Source of the DNA: PALSA-607 sp036509315
GTDB lineage: Bacteria; Actinomycetota; Actinomycetes; Acidothermales; Acidothermaceae
NCBI GenBank assembly: GCA_036509315.1
Contig: DATCFU010000034.1
Location: 1 to 64,000 of the forward strand
Direction: 5' to 3'
Length of the DNA: 64,000 nucleotides
A model generated the notes under the pieces. It had not been told where the DNA came from and ran no database searches. It worked only from the letters and a program-made list of their open reading frames with translations. The first letter of the stretch is position 1. Each line of letters opens with the position of its first letter. A program made the position numbers and the translations under genes. This document shows positions 25,534-34,484 of this stretch, piece by piece.

Positions 25534-26250
25534 CTAGGCCGATAGACCCAGTGCCGCCATCCGCCGCATGTGGGCGTCGGTGATCCGGGTAAAGGTGCGC
25601 ATCAGTTCACCGATGTCGGCGTTCGCGCCGGCCACCCCACCGACGAGCAGCGTGACCAGCGCCTCGCGTTCAGCGCAAACCGCCTGGGCCTGTGCGAGCG
25701 CCTCGCCGACGATCCGGCGACCCCACAAGGCGAGCCGGCCGGCGATGGTCGGGTCGGCAGCGATGACCTGCCGTACCCGCTCGACCGCGAACTCGGCGTG
25801 GCCGGTGTCGGCCAGAACTTCCAACACGAGCGCACGCGCGGTGGGGTCGAGGAGCTTCGCAATCTCGCGATAGAAGTCCGCCGCAATGCCATCACCGACG
25901 TAGGCCTTCACCAGACTCTCCGCCCAGTCGCTGGGCGCGGTCTGAGCATGAAAAGCCTCAAGCGGTACGACGAATGGTGCCATCGCCTTCTCGGCTCCCA
26001 CGCCCATCCCGTCGAGGTGCCGCTCGAGCAGCTGGTAGTGCCCGAACTCTGCGGTCGCGAGACGGGCGAGCGCCGCTTTGTCTTCGAGGGTGGGTGCCAT
26101 TCGGGCGTCGTAGGCGAGCCGCTCGAACGCCACGAGCTCGGCGTAGGCCAGCACACCAAGGAGGTCGGTGACGGCGTCGAGGTACGTCGGATCGGCCAGC
26201 AGGTCGATCTCGGGACCCTGCTCATCCTCGGGACGGGGCTCCTCGCTCAC
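25534..26250 (-). CDS. Ferritin-like di-iron-fold protein
   Basis: This 238-residue, largely helical protein has candidate metal-ligand pairs AELVAFERLAYD, LATAEFGHYQLLERH and ADTGHAEFAVERVRQ, spaced as in ferritin-like and MiaE-like four-helix bundles. The syntenic mycobacterial gene is Rv3210c. Substrate is unknown; tRNA hydroxylation by analogy with MiaE is only a possibility. GTG 26250 lies exactly six bases after TACTCT, so a leaderless transcript is likely. An in-frame GTG at 26304 would add 18 basic residues. Confidence 0.78.
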   Translation of the reverse strand: MSEEPRPEDEQGPEIDLLADPTYLDAVTDLLGVLAYAELVAFERLAYDARMAPTLEDKAALARLATAEFGHYQLLERHLDGMGVGAEKAMAPFVVPLEAFHAQTAPSDWAESLVKAYVGDGIAADFYREIAKLLDPTARALVLEVLADTGHAEFAVERVRQVIAADPTIAGRLALWGRRIVGEALAQAQAVCAEREALVTLLVGGVAGANADIGELMRTFTRITDAHMRRMAALGLSA

Positions 26251-26366
26251 GACTTGAGAGTAGTGCCGTACCGAGCGTGCCGAAAGCTTGGCAAGCGCTC
26301 GCACGGTAGACTCAACATTGCCAAGGGCGACCGCCCGGACCCGCGAGCCGCGCTGTATCGGTCTTC

Positions 26367-28055
26367 ATGCACGATTCCAGCGCCCGCCAGACGGTTCGGA
26401 CCGCAGGTCGGCCCCTTTTGAGAGGTTCCGTTCTGACCACGTTTGCCGAACTCGGGATTGTTCCCGAGACCGCCGGGGCCCTAGAAGCCGTCGGCATCAC
26501 CATCCCGTTCCCGGTTCAATCACTGGCGATTCCGCTGGCGCTGACTGGCACCGACTTGATCGGCCAGGCCCGGACAGGCACGGGCAAGACTCTTGCGTTC
26601 GGAGCGCCACTGCTCCAGCTCATCGAGTTCGTCGACGATCATCGCCCGCGGGCACTTGTCGTCGTCCCGACCCGCGAACTCGCTATCCAGGTCGCCGCCG
26701 ACCTCGTCGTCGCCGGCAAGGGCCTGGGCGCCCGCGTGCTCGCCGTCTACGGCGGGCGGTCCTACGAACCGCAGGTGGCGGCCCTCAAGGCCGGCATCGA
26801 TGTGGTGTCGGGGACACCCGGGCGGCTGCTCGACCTGGCTCGACAAGGCCACCTCGACCTTTCCGCGATTCAAATCCTGGTGCTCGACGAAGCCGACGAG
26901 ATGCTCGACCTTGGCTTCCTGCCCGACGTCGAGCGCATCCTCGCGCTGACACCGGCCAGCCGCCAGACGATGCTGTTCTCGGCGACGATGCCGGGTGAAG
27001 TCATCTCGTTGTCGCGCAAATACCTCAAGCAGCCGACCCGGATCCGCGCCGAGGAACCCGACGAGGGCCGCACGGTTCCAGAAACCGCGCAGTTCGTCTA
27101 CCGCGCGCACTCGATGGACAAGCCCGAGGTGCTCGCGCGCATCCTGCAGGCCGACGGCCGCGGGCTCGCGATGGTCTTCTGCCACACGAAGCGGCAATGC
27201 GACAAGCTCGCGGCCGACCTGTCCGAACGTGGGTTTGCGGCAGCCGCAGTGCACGGGGACCTCGGCCAAGGCCAACGCGAGCAGGCTCTGCGCGCTTTCC
27301 GAGCGGGCAAGGTCGACGTGCTCGTTGCGACCGATGTGGCGGCCCGGGGTATCGACGTCGAAGGCGTCACTCACGTCATCAACTACTCCTGCCCGGACGA
27401 CGAAAAGACCTACCTGCACCGCATCGGGCGCACCGGTCGGGCGGGCGCGTCCGGCGTCGCCGTCACGCTGGTCGATTGGGACGATCTGGCCCGCTGGAAG
27501 TCGATCAACAGCCTGCTCGACCTGTCGTTCCCGGATCCGCCGGAGACGTATTCGACGTCTGATGAGTTGCACGAGCAGTTGGGCATCCCGCGCGGCGTGA
27601 CCGGCGTCCTGCCACGTGCCGATCGCACGAGGGCTGGCCTTGGCGCCGAAGTCCTCGAGGACCTCGGCGAGACTGGGCGACCACGGCGGGGCGCAGCCGC
27701 TGGCTCGACGTCTGGAGCGCGTAGCGGTGGCCGCACCGAGCGCGACCGAGGCACACGCAAGCGGGCCGCGGCGTCAACCGATGCGGCGCCGGCCACGGCT
27801 TCTCGAACAGCTGCGCCTCGAACCCCAGGCACGCGCACATCTGCATCAACTGACGCCCCCGACGGCCCACGCCGCCAGCGGACCAGATCCGCACGGGCCA
27901 ACTCCCCAGCCGGTGCGCCGGCAGCTGGCGCAGTCGACGGCGGCAGTTCAGCTGCGGCAAACGGCGCAGCGGCCGGTACCGAGGGCACGGGTGGGCCACG
28001 TAGGCGGCGATCGCGCGGCGGTCGCGGACGATCCGGCGGCAGCGCCAACAGCTAA
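26367..28055 (+). CDS. rhlE: DEAD-box RNA helicase (RhlE-like)
   Basis: This 562-residue protein has the Q motif (TTFAELGIVPET, PFPVQSLAIPLAL), Walker A GQARTGTGKTLAF, the VLDEADEMLDLGF block, LFSATMPGEV and the second RecA domain (VFCHTKRQCDKLAADL, TDVAARGIDVEGVTHVINY, YLHRIGRTGRAGASG). The last 150 residues are a disordered Arg/Ala/Ser/Gly tail ending RRRRSRGGRGRSGGSANS, a likely RNA-binding extension. It acts in RNA remodelling, ribosome assembly or decay. The first 20 residues after ATG 26367 are weakly supported; the true start could be closer to LTTFAELG. Confidence 0.93.
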   Translation: MHDSSARQTVRTAGRPLLRGSVLTTFAELGIVPETAGALEAVGITIPFPVQSLAIPLALTGTDLIGQARTGTGKTLAFGAPLLQLIEFVDDHRPRALVVVPTRELAIQVAADLVVAGKGLGARVLAVYGGRSYEPQVAALKAGIDVVSGTPGRLLDLARQGHLDLSAIQILVLDEADEMLDLGFLPDVERILALTPASRQTMLFSATMPGEVISLSRKYLKQPTRIRAEEPDEGRTVPETAQFVYRAHSMDKPEVLARILQADGRGLAMVFCHTKRQCDKLAADLSERGFAAAAVHGDLGQGQREQALRAFRAGKVDVLVATDVAARGIDVEGVTHVINYSCPDDEKTYLHRIGRTGRAGASGVAVTLVDWDDLARWKSINSLLDLSFPDPPETYSTSDELHEQLGIPRGVTGVLPRADRTRAGLGAEVLEDLGETGRPRRGAAAGSTSGARSGGRTERDRGTRKRAAASTDAAPATASRTAAPRTPGTRTSASTDAPDGPRRQRTRSARANSPAGAPAAGAVDGGSSAAANGAAAGTEGTGGPRRRRSRGGRGRSGGSANS

Positions 28056-28150
28056 CGGGACGCCGATTCACCCCCCACGACAATGTGCGGTCATTCAAGC
28101 CGGTGCCCTTGCATACCGACGTTCCACTCGGGCGTATGCGAGGAGGACCT

Positions 28151-28597
28151 GTGGTACTGCGAACTGTGGCCGGGCGTCGCACCGGTGAAAGCACAGACGA
28201 CCTTGAGTCGTGGTTGGTGCAGCTTCAAGGCTGCCCGCCGGTGACCCGGACCGTGCTCACCACATGCACGAACGCCGTCCATGGCGGTGAGCCCTCGACC
28301 TGGTTCTACGTCGAAGCCGATGCGGAGACCGCGGTAGCCCGTCACCGCTGCATGAGCTGTGGCGACAGCCGGGACGTGCTCGACTCCGCTGAACACTGGA
28401 ACTTCCCGCGCATGTGGGCCTGCCCGAGTTGCTCGCAGTCGATTGCCGAAATCGCGTCCGGGTTGCACACCGACGAACACGGCGCGGTGAGTTGGCTCGC
28501 CCTCGCAGCTCGGTGTGTCGACTGCGGGACTATCGACGGCTTGACTGACTTCACTCTCGACGCCACGCCGGCAGACGAGGTCTTGCGCCGCTTGTAA
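28151..28597 (+). CDS. Zinc-ribbon protein of unknown function
   Basis: This 148-residue protein has three CxxC knuckles: HRCMSCGDSRDV, WACPSCSQSI and ARCVDCGTIDG, arranged as one or two zinc ribbons. The GTG start has AGGAGG with a four-base spacer. The first third is basic and loosely conserved, the C terminus acidic (DFTLDATPADEVLRRL). Actinobacteria often carry such a protein beside the rhlE gene. An enzyme function is not indicated. It follows rhlE after 95 bases and may be cotranscribed. Confidence 0.75.
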   Translation: MVLRTVAGRRTGESTDDLESWLVQLQGCPPVTRTVLTTCTNAVHGGEPSTWFYVEADAETAVARHRCMSCGDSRDVLDSAEHWNFPRMWACPSCSQSIAEIASGLHTDEHGAVSWLALAARCVDCGTIDGLTDFTLDATPADEVLRRL

Positions 28598-28684
28598 AAG
28601 GCGCAACTTCACCGAAACAAGTCTCCTACGCGGCCGTCAGGTCGCGTTCAGGCTCACTCCAGGCATGCACGCGATTGTCATCGC

Positions 28685-29926
28685 ATGACAACAATGCAGC
28701 TGCCGGGTGAATTGCTCGATGTCGACACAACGACTGTCGCGGCGATCGAGATCGTCATTCCCGTACACAACGAAGAACACGATCTCGAACCCAGCGTTCG
28801 CCGCTTGCATACATACCTGACCACGACATTTCCCTTGTCGTTTCGCATCACCATCGCTGACAACGCAAGCAGCGATGGCACATGGGCAATCGCGTGCGCA
28901 CTCGAAGCCGAATTGGCGAACGTGCACGCGACCTACCTAAGCAAGAAGGGCCGCGGCCGCGCCCTGCATACCGTGTGGTTGGCAAGCGCCGCCGAAGTCG
29001 TCTGTTACATGGACGTCGATCTGTCGACCGACCTGTCCGCGTTGCTGCCCCTGGTCGCGCCGTTGCTTTCGGGACACAGCGACGTGGCGATAGGCACCCG
29101 GCTCGCCCGCTCGTCACGCGTGGTTCGTGGACCGAAACGTGAGGTCATCTCGCGTTGCTACAACGCGCTATTGCGAACAACGCTCGCTACCCAGTTCTCC
29201 GACGCGCAATGCGGATTCAAGGCGATGCGAGCTGACCGAGCGCGCGAGCTGCTCCCGATGGTGCAAGACAACGGTTGGTTCTTTGACACCGAACTACTGG
29301 TACTCGCCGAACGGTCAGGCATGCGGATTCACGAGGTACCTGTCGACTGGGTCGACGATCCGGATTCGCGCGTCGACATCGCCCACACCGCGATCGCTGA
29401 TCTGCGCGGCATCGCTCGGCTTGCCCGTGACCTCGCGCGTGGCCGAATACCCCTGCGGGCACAGCGCGTCGAGGTTGCGGGCGGTCCACTCGGCGCGCAG
29501 CTGTTCCGGTTCTGCAGTGTGGGTATCGCCAGCACTATTGCGTACGTCGCGCTCTTTCTCATTGCGCGCACGGCAACATCTGCCCCGTGGGCGAACGCCA
29601 TCGCGCTGCTAATAACAGCCATCGGCAACACCGCGGTAAACCGCTCCTTCACGTTCGGAGTTCGCGGCCGCACGGCCCGACTGCAACACCAGCTGCAGGG
29701 ACTCGCCGTCTTCGGCACCGGTCTCGCGCTAAGCACGGGAGCACTCGCAGTCGTGCACGCGGCCGCACCACAAACGGGCCGATCGGTCGAAGCCGCAACG
29801 CTCGTGCTCGCCAATCTCGCCGCCACCATTCTTCGCTTTCTGCTGTTTCGATCGTGGGTCTTCTGCAGGCCATCAGCGACACATACACCCCGTACCGCCT
29901 CCACGACCGTCAAGGAGCTTTCATGA
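28685..29926 (+). CDS. GT2 glycosyltransferase fused to a GtrA membrane domain
   Basis: This is a 413-residue two-domain protein. Residues about 20-250 are a GT-A fold of the polyprenol-phosphate sugar transferase type (IVIPVHNEEHDLEPSV, TIADNASSDGTWA, CYMDVDLSTDLSALLPLV with a DxD-like site, DAQCGFKAMRADRA). Residues about 265-400 are a four-helix GtrA domain (FRFCSVGIASTIAYVALFLI, NTAVNRSFTFGVRG). This architecture suggests synthesis of a polyprenol-phosphate sugar and its flipping or channelling. It overlaps the GT39 gene (ATGA), whose product could use the lipid-linked sugar outside. The start ATG has only a weak ribosome site. Confidence 0.88.
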   Translation: MTTMQLPGELLDVDTTTVAAIEIVIPVHNEEHDLEPSVRRLHTYLTTTFPLSFRITIADNASSDGTWAIACALEAELANVHATYLSKKGRGRALHTVWLASAAEVVCYMDVDLSTDLSALLPLVAPLLSGHSDVAIGTRLARSSRVVRGPKREVISRCYNALLRTTLATQFSDAQCGFKAMRADRARELLPMVQDNGWFFDTELLVLAERSGMRIHEVPVDWVDDPDSRVDIAHTAIADLRGIARLARDLARGRIPLRAQRVEVAGGPLGAQLFRFCSVGIASTIAYVALFLIARTATSAPWANAIALLITAIGNTAVNRSFTFGVRGRTARLQHQLQGLAVFGTGLALSTGALAVVHAAAPQTGRSVEAATLVLANLAATILRFLLFRSWVFCRPSATHTPRTASTTVKELS

Positions 29927-32076
29927 CCACGTCCGCGCCCGCGATAAACACGACGCCGACCAGCTCGACCGTCCCCACTGCGCCTGGTGGTGTCCGGCCA
30001 GGTGATGTCGAGCCGGGGCGCATGAAGCGCCTGGTCCGTGGCCGGCCGAACGATCCCGCATGGGTGCGGCCATCATTGTTTGCCCTGTTGATCGGCACCG
30101 CGTTCCTCTACATCTGGGGTCTGGGCGCTTCGGGTTGGGCGAACTCGTTCTACTCGGCGGCCGTCCAAGCCGGGTCGACGAGTTGGAAGGCGTTCTTCTT
30201 TGGCTCCTCCGATGCGGCGAACTTCATCACGGTCGACAAGCCACCAGCGTCACTTTGGGTGATGGAGATTTCGGCACGGATCTTCGGCGTGAACGCGTGG
30301 AGCATCCTGGTGCCGCAAGCGCTCGAGGGCGTCGCCACCGTGGCCGTTCTCTATGCGACCGTTCGACGGTGGTTCACTCCCGCCGCAGGTTTGCTGGCGG
30401 GTGCCGTGCTCGCGCTCACACCAGTAGCGGTGCTGATGTTCCGCTTCAACAATCCGGACGCATTGCTCGTTCTGCTACTGACAGTTGCCGCCTACGCGCT
30501 GACAAGGGCAATGGAAGCTGCGAGCACTCGCTGGCTTGTGTTGGCCGGGTCGTTGGTCGGTCTGGGATTCCTCGCGAAGATGATGCAGGCGTTCTTCGTC
30601 GTCCCCGCATTCGGCCTTGTGTACTTGCTTGCAGCACCCACGCCCGTTCGCCGCAGGATCTGGCAGTTACTCCTTGCTGGCTTCGCGATGTTTGTGGCGG
30701 CCGCTTGGTGGGTCGTAACGGTCACCTTGACGGCGGCCAGCGCACGGCCGTACATCGGCGGGTCGCAGCACAACAGCATTCTTGAGCTGATCTTCGGCTA
30801 CAACGGCTTTGGCCGCCTCACCGGCAACGAGACCGGCAGCGTCACTGGTGGCGGCGGAGGCGTTGGTGGTGGCGGCACTGGCGGCGGCAGCATGTGGGGT
30901 CCGACCGGCATCACGCGGCTCTTCAGTTCGCAGATGGGCACCCAGATCTCGTGGTTGATTCCAGCCGCACTGGTCACGTTGCTCGGAGCGTTGTGGCTGT
31001 CACGGCGCGAGGGACGCACGAGCAAGCTGCGCGCCGCAACCGTGCTGTGGGGCACCACGTTGATCGTGAGTGGTCTCATCCTCAGTTTGAGCAAGGGCAT
31101 CATTCACCCCTACTACACGGTCGCCCTCGCACCTGCGATCGGTGCACTTGTCGGCATCGGCGGTACCGAACTGTGGCGCCTTCGCGAGCGCTGGACGTCG
31201 CGCGTCTTCCTGTCGATCGCGATCGCGGTGACAACGTGGTGGGCGCACGTGCTGCTTGGCCGCACGCCAACGTTCGAGTCGTGGCTGCGTCCGACAGTTC
31301 TCCTTGTCGGTATCGCTGCCGCAGTCGGCGTACTGTTCATCGGACGCCTCAGGCGCGGCATCACGGTCGCCATCGCTGCAGGCTCGGTACTGACGGCTGT
31401 TGGCGCGCCGGTCGCGTTTGCTCTCGACACCGCGAGCACGCCACACACCGGCTCGATCCCGACGGCCGGACCATCGTCAGGGCAAGGCGGCCCTGGAGGT
31501 TTCGGTGGCGGCGGATTCGGCGGCGGCCAGCCGGGTGCGACTCGCGGTAGCACGGCAGGTGGTCAAGGCACGGGAGGTCAGCCAACGGGTGGGTTCGGAG
31601 CTCCACCGACCGGCACGACGGGTCGCTTCGCACCACCGACCGGTACGACGGGCGGCACAGCGCCGACCGGAACCACCGGAGGGTTCGGTGGCGGTCGCGG
31701 CCAGGGCGGTGGCGGGCTGCTCGGTAGCAGCACACCCAATGCGTCCTTGACCGCCGCGTTGAAGGCCAACGCGAGTTCGTATACGTGGGTTGCTGCCGCC
31801 ATCGGATCGAACGACGCATCGGGATACCAGCTCGCCACTGGCGATCCGGTGATGGCAATCGGCGGGTTCAACGGCAGTGATCCGGCCCCCACGTTGGCAC
31901 AGTTCGAGAAGCTCGTAACCGCCGGCAAGATTCACTACTTCATTGCGGGCAGTGTTGGCACGCCGAACGGCGGCAGCAACGCGTCGTCCGAAATCTCGTC
32001 CTGGGTGAGCAGTCACTACACCACGGTGACGATCGGCGGCGTCACGCTGTACGACCTGACGAAGGCCACGTCGTAG
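29923..32076 (+). CDS. GT39/ArnT-like membrane glycosyltransferase with Gly-rich inserts
   Basis: This 717-residue protein has a cytosolic N terminus, then about 12 membrane segments. The conserved first loop includes ITVDKPPASLWVMEI, typical of ArnT/PMT-like transferases that move sugars from polyprenol phosphates to proteins or wall polymers. A Gly-rich loop lies at about 310-330. A long Gly/Thr/Pro-rich segment (about 525-605, with PTGTTG repeats) precedes a C-terminal globular domain (ALKANASSYTWVAAAIGSND) that probably faces outside. AAGGAG lies five bases before ATG 29923. It is coupled to the GT2-GtrA gene. Confidence 0.88.
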   Translation: MTTSAPAINTTPTSSTVPTAPGGVRPGDVEPGRMKRLVRGRPNDPAWVRPSLFALLIGTAFLYIWGLGASGWANSFYSAAVQAGSTSWKAFFFGSSDAANFITVDKPPASLWVMEISARIFGVNAWSILVPQALEGVATVAVLYATVRRWFTPAAGLLAGAVLALTPVAVLMFRFNNPDALLVLLLTVAAYALTRAMEAASTRWLVLAGSLVGLGFLAKMMQAFFVVPAFGLVYLLAAPTPVRRRIWQLLLAGFAMFVAAAWWVVTVTLTAASARPYIGGSQHNSILELIFGYNGFGRLTGNETGSVTGGGGGVGGGGTGGGSMWGPTGITRLFSSQMGTQISWLIPAALVTLLGALWLSRREGRTSKLRAATVLWGTTLIVSGLILSLSKGIIHPYYTVALAPAIGALVGIGGTELWRLRERWTSRVFLSIAIAVTTWWAHVLLGRTPTFESWLRPTVLLVGIAAAVGVLFIGRLRRGITVAIAAGSVLTAVGAPVAFALDTASTPHTGSIPTAGPSSGQGGPGGFGGGGFGGGQPGATRGSTAGGQGTGGQPTGGFGAPPTGTTGRFAPPTGTTGGTAPTGTTGGFGGGRGQGGGGLLGSSTPNASLTAALKANASSYTWVAAAIGSNDASGYQLATGDPVMAIGGFNGSDPAPTLAQFEKLVTAGKIHYFIAGSVGTPNGGSNASSEISSWVSSHYTTVTIGGVTLYDLTKATS

Positions 32077-32100
32077 CGGTCGTCCGGTCAGGGCAAGCAT

Positions 32101-32138
32101 TGAAGTCCAGCGCTCGTTCTTGCGAGCGCTGGACTTCA
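32101..32138. repeat. Dispersed hairpin element, copy 2 (probable terminator)
   Basis: TGAAGTCCAGCGCTCG (32101-32116), loop TTCTTG and CGAGCGCTGGACTTCA (32123-32138) form a perfect 16-bp stem. It lies between the convergent GT39 and cheY genes and shares sequence and loop with the element at 22302-22339. It has no U-tract. Confidence 0.85.
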
Positions 32139-32162
32139 GCGCTCGCTCAGAGCGCGCAAGCG

Positions 32163-32525
32163 CTAAGCAAGTACCGGGTCGAGCACGTCCTGGAAGTCCT
32201 CGGGCGTGAACGGCTTCGCGACCAAGAACATGGCGCCGGCTTCGAGGGCCGCGGCTCTCATCTGGGGCGAAGCTTCCGACGTCACGAAGCCAAACGGAAT
32301 GCGCCAGCCCGCTGATCGCAATGCGGTCAGCAGCTCGAGCCCGGACATCTGCGGCATGTTCCAGTCGCACAGCACGACATCGGGTGGCTCCTGCGCCACG
32401 ACCTCGAGTGCGTGCAGCCCATCGACGGCTTCAATGAGTTCGTGCTCGTCGTAGCCGGCCATCCGCAAGGTACGGGCCACGATCATCCGCATGGCTCTGC
32501 TGTCGTCGACGATCAGGATTCGCAT
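32163..32525 (-). CDS. cheY: CheY-like single-domain response regulator (1)
   Basis: This 120-residue receiver domain has the acidic pair in ILIVDDSRAMR, phospho-acceptor Asp in VVLCDWNMPQMSG (about residue 55), the Ser/Thr switch (GFVTSEAS) and Lys in LVAKPFTPEDF. It is the last gene of the chemosensory run, six bases after cheX. The output is expected to be a motor or pilus component. The organism has a second cheY 475 bases upstream with a similar core, so one may be the output and the other a phosphate sink. Confidence 0.92.
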   Translation of the reverse strand: MRILIVDDSRAMRMIVARTLRMAGYDEHELIEAVDGLHALEVVAQEPPDVVLCDWNMPQMSGLELLTALRSAGWRIPFGFVTSEASPQMRAAALEAGAMFLVAKPFTPEDFQDVLDPVLA

Positions 32526-32531
32526 TGGGAC

Positions 32532-32978
32532 CTACGACGCCTGCTGCCACAGGCTCACGAAGAGCGGCTGCGCACGCCACGAGAGCTGAACTTCGCGGAC
32601 CATCCGGGTGCCGGGAACCGACAGCTGACCTTGCACCACCGACGGCAGCGACAGGGTCGAGGGGCCGGGCAACATGCTCTTGACGTTGCCGCCGACCATG
32701 TTCGCGATTTCGCCGAGCGCGTCGACAACCTCGGTCTGCGTCACCGACGCAGGCGCCATGGAGTAAAGCGCTGCCGCGGCGTCGCGCGCGGCAGGCGGCG
32801 AGCACTGCAGCATGATCGAGCCGGTGTAGGCACCGGCGAGGTAGACGCAGCCGGTGATCTTGTCGGCAGGCATGTCGCCGCTCTCGGCGATCAGGCCTGA
32901 CGGGTCACCGTCAAGGAACGACGTCCAGACCTCACGCGTGATGACCTCGAGGTCATCCGCACTGGGAATGTAAGTCAC
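32532..32978 (-). CDS. cheX: CheX-like CheY-P phosphatase
   Basis: This 148-residue protein contains VVDALGEIANMVGGNVKSML (about 88-107), the E..N phosphatase motif of the CheC/CheX/FliY family. A single copy of the motif and the alpha/beta arrangement fit CheX, which dephosphorylates CheY-P. It is flanked by the two cheY genes (gaps of 21 and 6 bases), exactly where a phosphatase would be wanted. No CheZ or CheD is seen in the window. Confidence 0.85.
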   Translation of the reverse strand: MTYIPSADDLEVITREVWTSFLDGDPSGLIAESGDMPADKITGCVYLAGAYTGSIMLQCSPPAARDAAAALYSMAPASVTQTEVVDALGEIANMVGGNVKSMLPGPSTLSLPSVVQGQLSVPGTRMVREVQLSWRAQPLFVSLWQQAS

Positions 32979-32999
32979 GGCCTTTACCTCTCGCGCGCG

Positions 33000-33371
33000 T
33001 TAGTAGGCGAGGACGCCGAGAAGCGCAAGCTTGTCGGCGATCGCATCGGGAGTGAACGGCTTGATGACGTATTCGTGCGCGCCCGCGGCGAGTGCGCGGA
33101 CAATCTGCGACTGCTCGCTTTCCGTTGTCACCATCATGAGCGTGATCTGACGCCACTTCTCTTCGCGACGGACTGCGTTCACGAACGCCAGGCCGTCCAT
33201 GACGGGCATGTTCCAGTCGACGAGCGCGATGTCCGGCAGGACGCCGGTCTGCAATCGAGCGATGGCTTCGGCCCCGTTTGGAGCATCGACAACGTCAAAC
33301 CCGAGCGAGCGCATGATCCGGCCAAGAATCAACCGCATCGCGCTCGAGTCGTCGATCACCATGGCCAACAT
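33000..33371 (-). CDS. cheY: CheY-like single-domain response regulator (2)
   Basis: This 123-residue receiver has MVIDDSSAMRLIL at the start, phospho-acceptor Asp in IALVDWNMPVMDG, the Thr/Ser of MMVTTESE and Lys of YVIKPFTPDAI. ATG 33371 is preferred since GGAAGGTG lies eight bases upstream; an ATG at 33389 is also in frame. It is in the same run as cheR (112 bases upstream) and cheX. Confidence 0.92.
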   Translation of the reverse strand: MLAMVIDDSSAMRLILGRIMRSLGFDVVDAPNGAEAIARLQTGVLPDIALVDWNMPVMDGLAFVNAVRREEKWRQITLMMVTTESEQSQIVRALAAGAHEYVIKPFTPDAIADKLALLGVLAY

Positions 33372-33491
33372 CGGGCGTGCACCTTCCATCGTCTCATCGG
33401 TCGATCCGGGCGTTCTTCGTCTTGCTCAGCTCTTAATCGGTCGATCTCGGCGATTGCTGTTGCGGCATTCGCCTAGCAAGTCCTCGCATCT

Positions 33492-34484
33492 TCATCGGCC
33501 GGTGGGCCAACTAATTGAGCGGTCGGCGGGCTGCGGTGGGGCTGGCGGTGCAGCGAGCTGCCACGCCCCCGCCACAGGACGCGGCCGGACGCCGACGGGG
33601 ACCGTCCCGGACAGGCCCACGCCAGCGACCGCGGGGGCAAGGCGGCGCGGGAGGTCGAGGGGTCCGGCCCCCTTCGGGCGGTAGGCGATTGTCGAACCGA
33701 CCGCGACGCGCTCGAAGCCGTCGTCGAGGCCGAGGGTCGTCTCAGCGCCGCCCAGGAAAAGAAAACCGTCGGGCCGCAGAATCGCCCTGATCCGGCGCAG
33801 GACCTCGACCTTGGTGGCCGGATCGAAGTAGATGAGGACGTTGCGGAGGAACACGACGTCCATCTGATGTACCTCGAAGGGCTCCGCCAGGTTCAGCTGC
33901 GAGAACCGGACCAGCTTGCGGACCGCCGCCACGACCCGCCAGTCGGTTTCGGCGCGCTCGAAGTGGCGGACCAGCAACGGTGCCGGCAGCCCTCGGTTCA
34001 CCTCGAGCTGCGAATACCTCGCCCGGCGACCTCGCTCGAGAACGTCGCCGTTGATGTCGGACGCGAGCACGTCAACTTGCCAGTCGTCGGTGATCAGGGG
34101 ATGGTCAAGCAGCGTCATGGCGATGCTGTACGGCTCCTGACCGGTCGAACATGCGGCCGACCACAGGGTCAGGCGATGGCTCGTGCGACGCAGCTTGCAC
34201 AGTTCGGGGACGATCGCCTGCGAGAGCGCGTTGAACGGGTCTCGGTCGCGAAAGAACGATGTCTCGTTGGTTGTCATCGCCTCGACGATCTGCCGACGCA
34301 AGACGTCGTCGTGACTTCCTTGCAGCCGTGCAATCAGCGCCCCGACATCGTCGAGGCCGGCATCGCGAGCAAGCGGTAGCAGCCGGCTCTCGACGAGGTA
34401 CTCCTTGCCGGGGCCAATGACGATTGCGGCCTGGCGCTTGACGAGTTCGCTGACGAACGTAAAGGCGCTCGCACTGATGGTCAC
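33492..34484 (-). CDS. cheR: CheR chemoreceptor methyltransferase
   Basis: This 330-residue protein has the CheR N-terminal helical domain and a Rossmann SAM domain (MTTNETSFFRDRDPF, LWSAACSTGQEPYSIAM, VVFLRNVLIYFDPATKVEVL). It methylates glutamates of the chemoreceptor using SAM. The GTG at 34484 overlaps the cheB stop (GTGA), so the opposing enzymes are made together. The last 45 residues are Pro/Arg/Ala-rich with no homology (VGVRPRPVAGAWQLAAPPAP), possibly a tether. Confidence 0.92.
   Translation of the reverse strand: MTISASAFTFVSELVKRQAAIVIGPGKEYLVESRLLPLARDAGLDDVGALIARLQGSHDDVLRRQIVEAMTTNETSFFRDRDPFNALSQAIVPELCKLRRTSHRLTLWSAACSTGQEPYSIAMTLLDHPLITDDWQVDVLASDINGDVLERGRRARYSQLEVNRGLPAPLLVRHFERAETDWRVVAAVRKLVRFSQLNLAEPFEVHQMDVVFLRNVLIYFDPATKVEVLRRIRAILRPDGFLFLGGAETTLGLDDGFERVAVGSTIAYRPKGAGPLDLPRRLAPAVAGVGLSGTVPVGVRPRPVAGAWQLAAPPAPPQPADRSISWPTGR

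Noticed and set aside
29587..29922. Upstream extension of the GT39 gene
   Set aside because: It overlaps the GtrA domain in another frame; ATG 29923 has AAGGAG at five bases and the usual ATGA overlap.
31490..31730. GGT/GGC-rich repeats considered as a minisatellite
   Set aside because: They encode the Gly/Thr-rich segment of the GT39 protein; no exact DNA unit repeats beyond the PTGTTG coding units.
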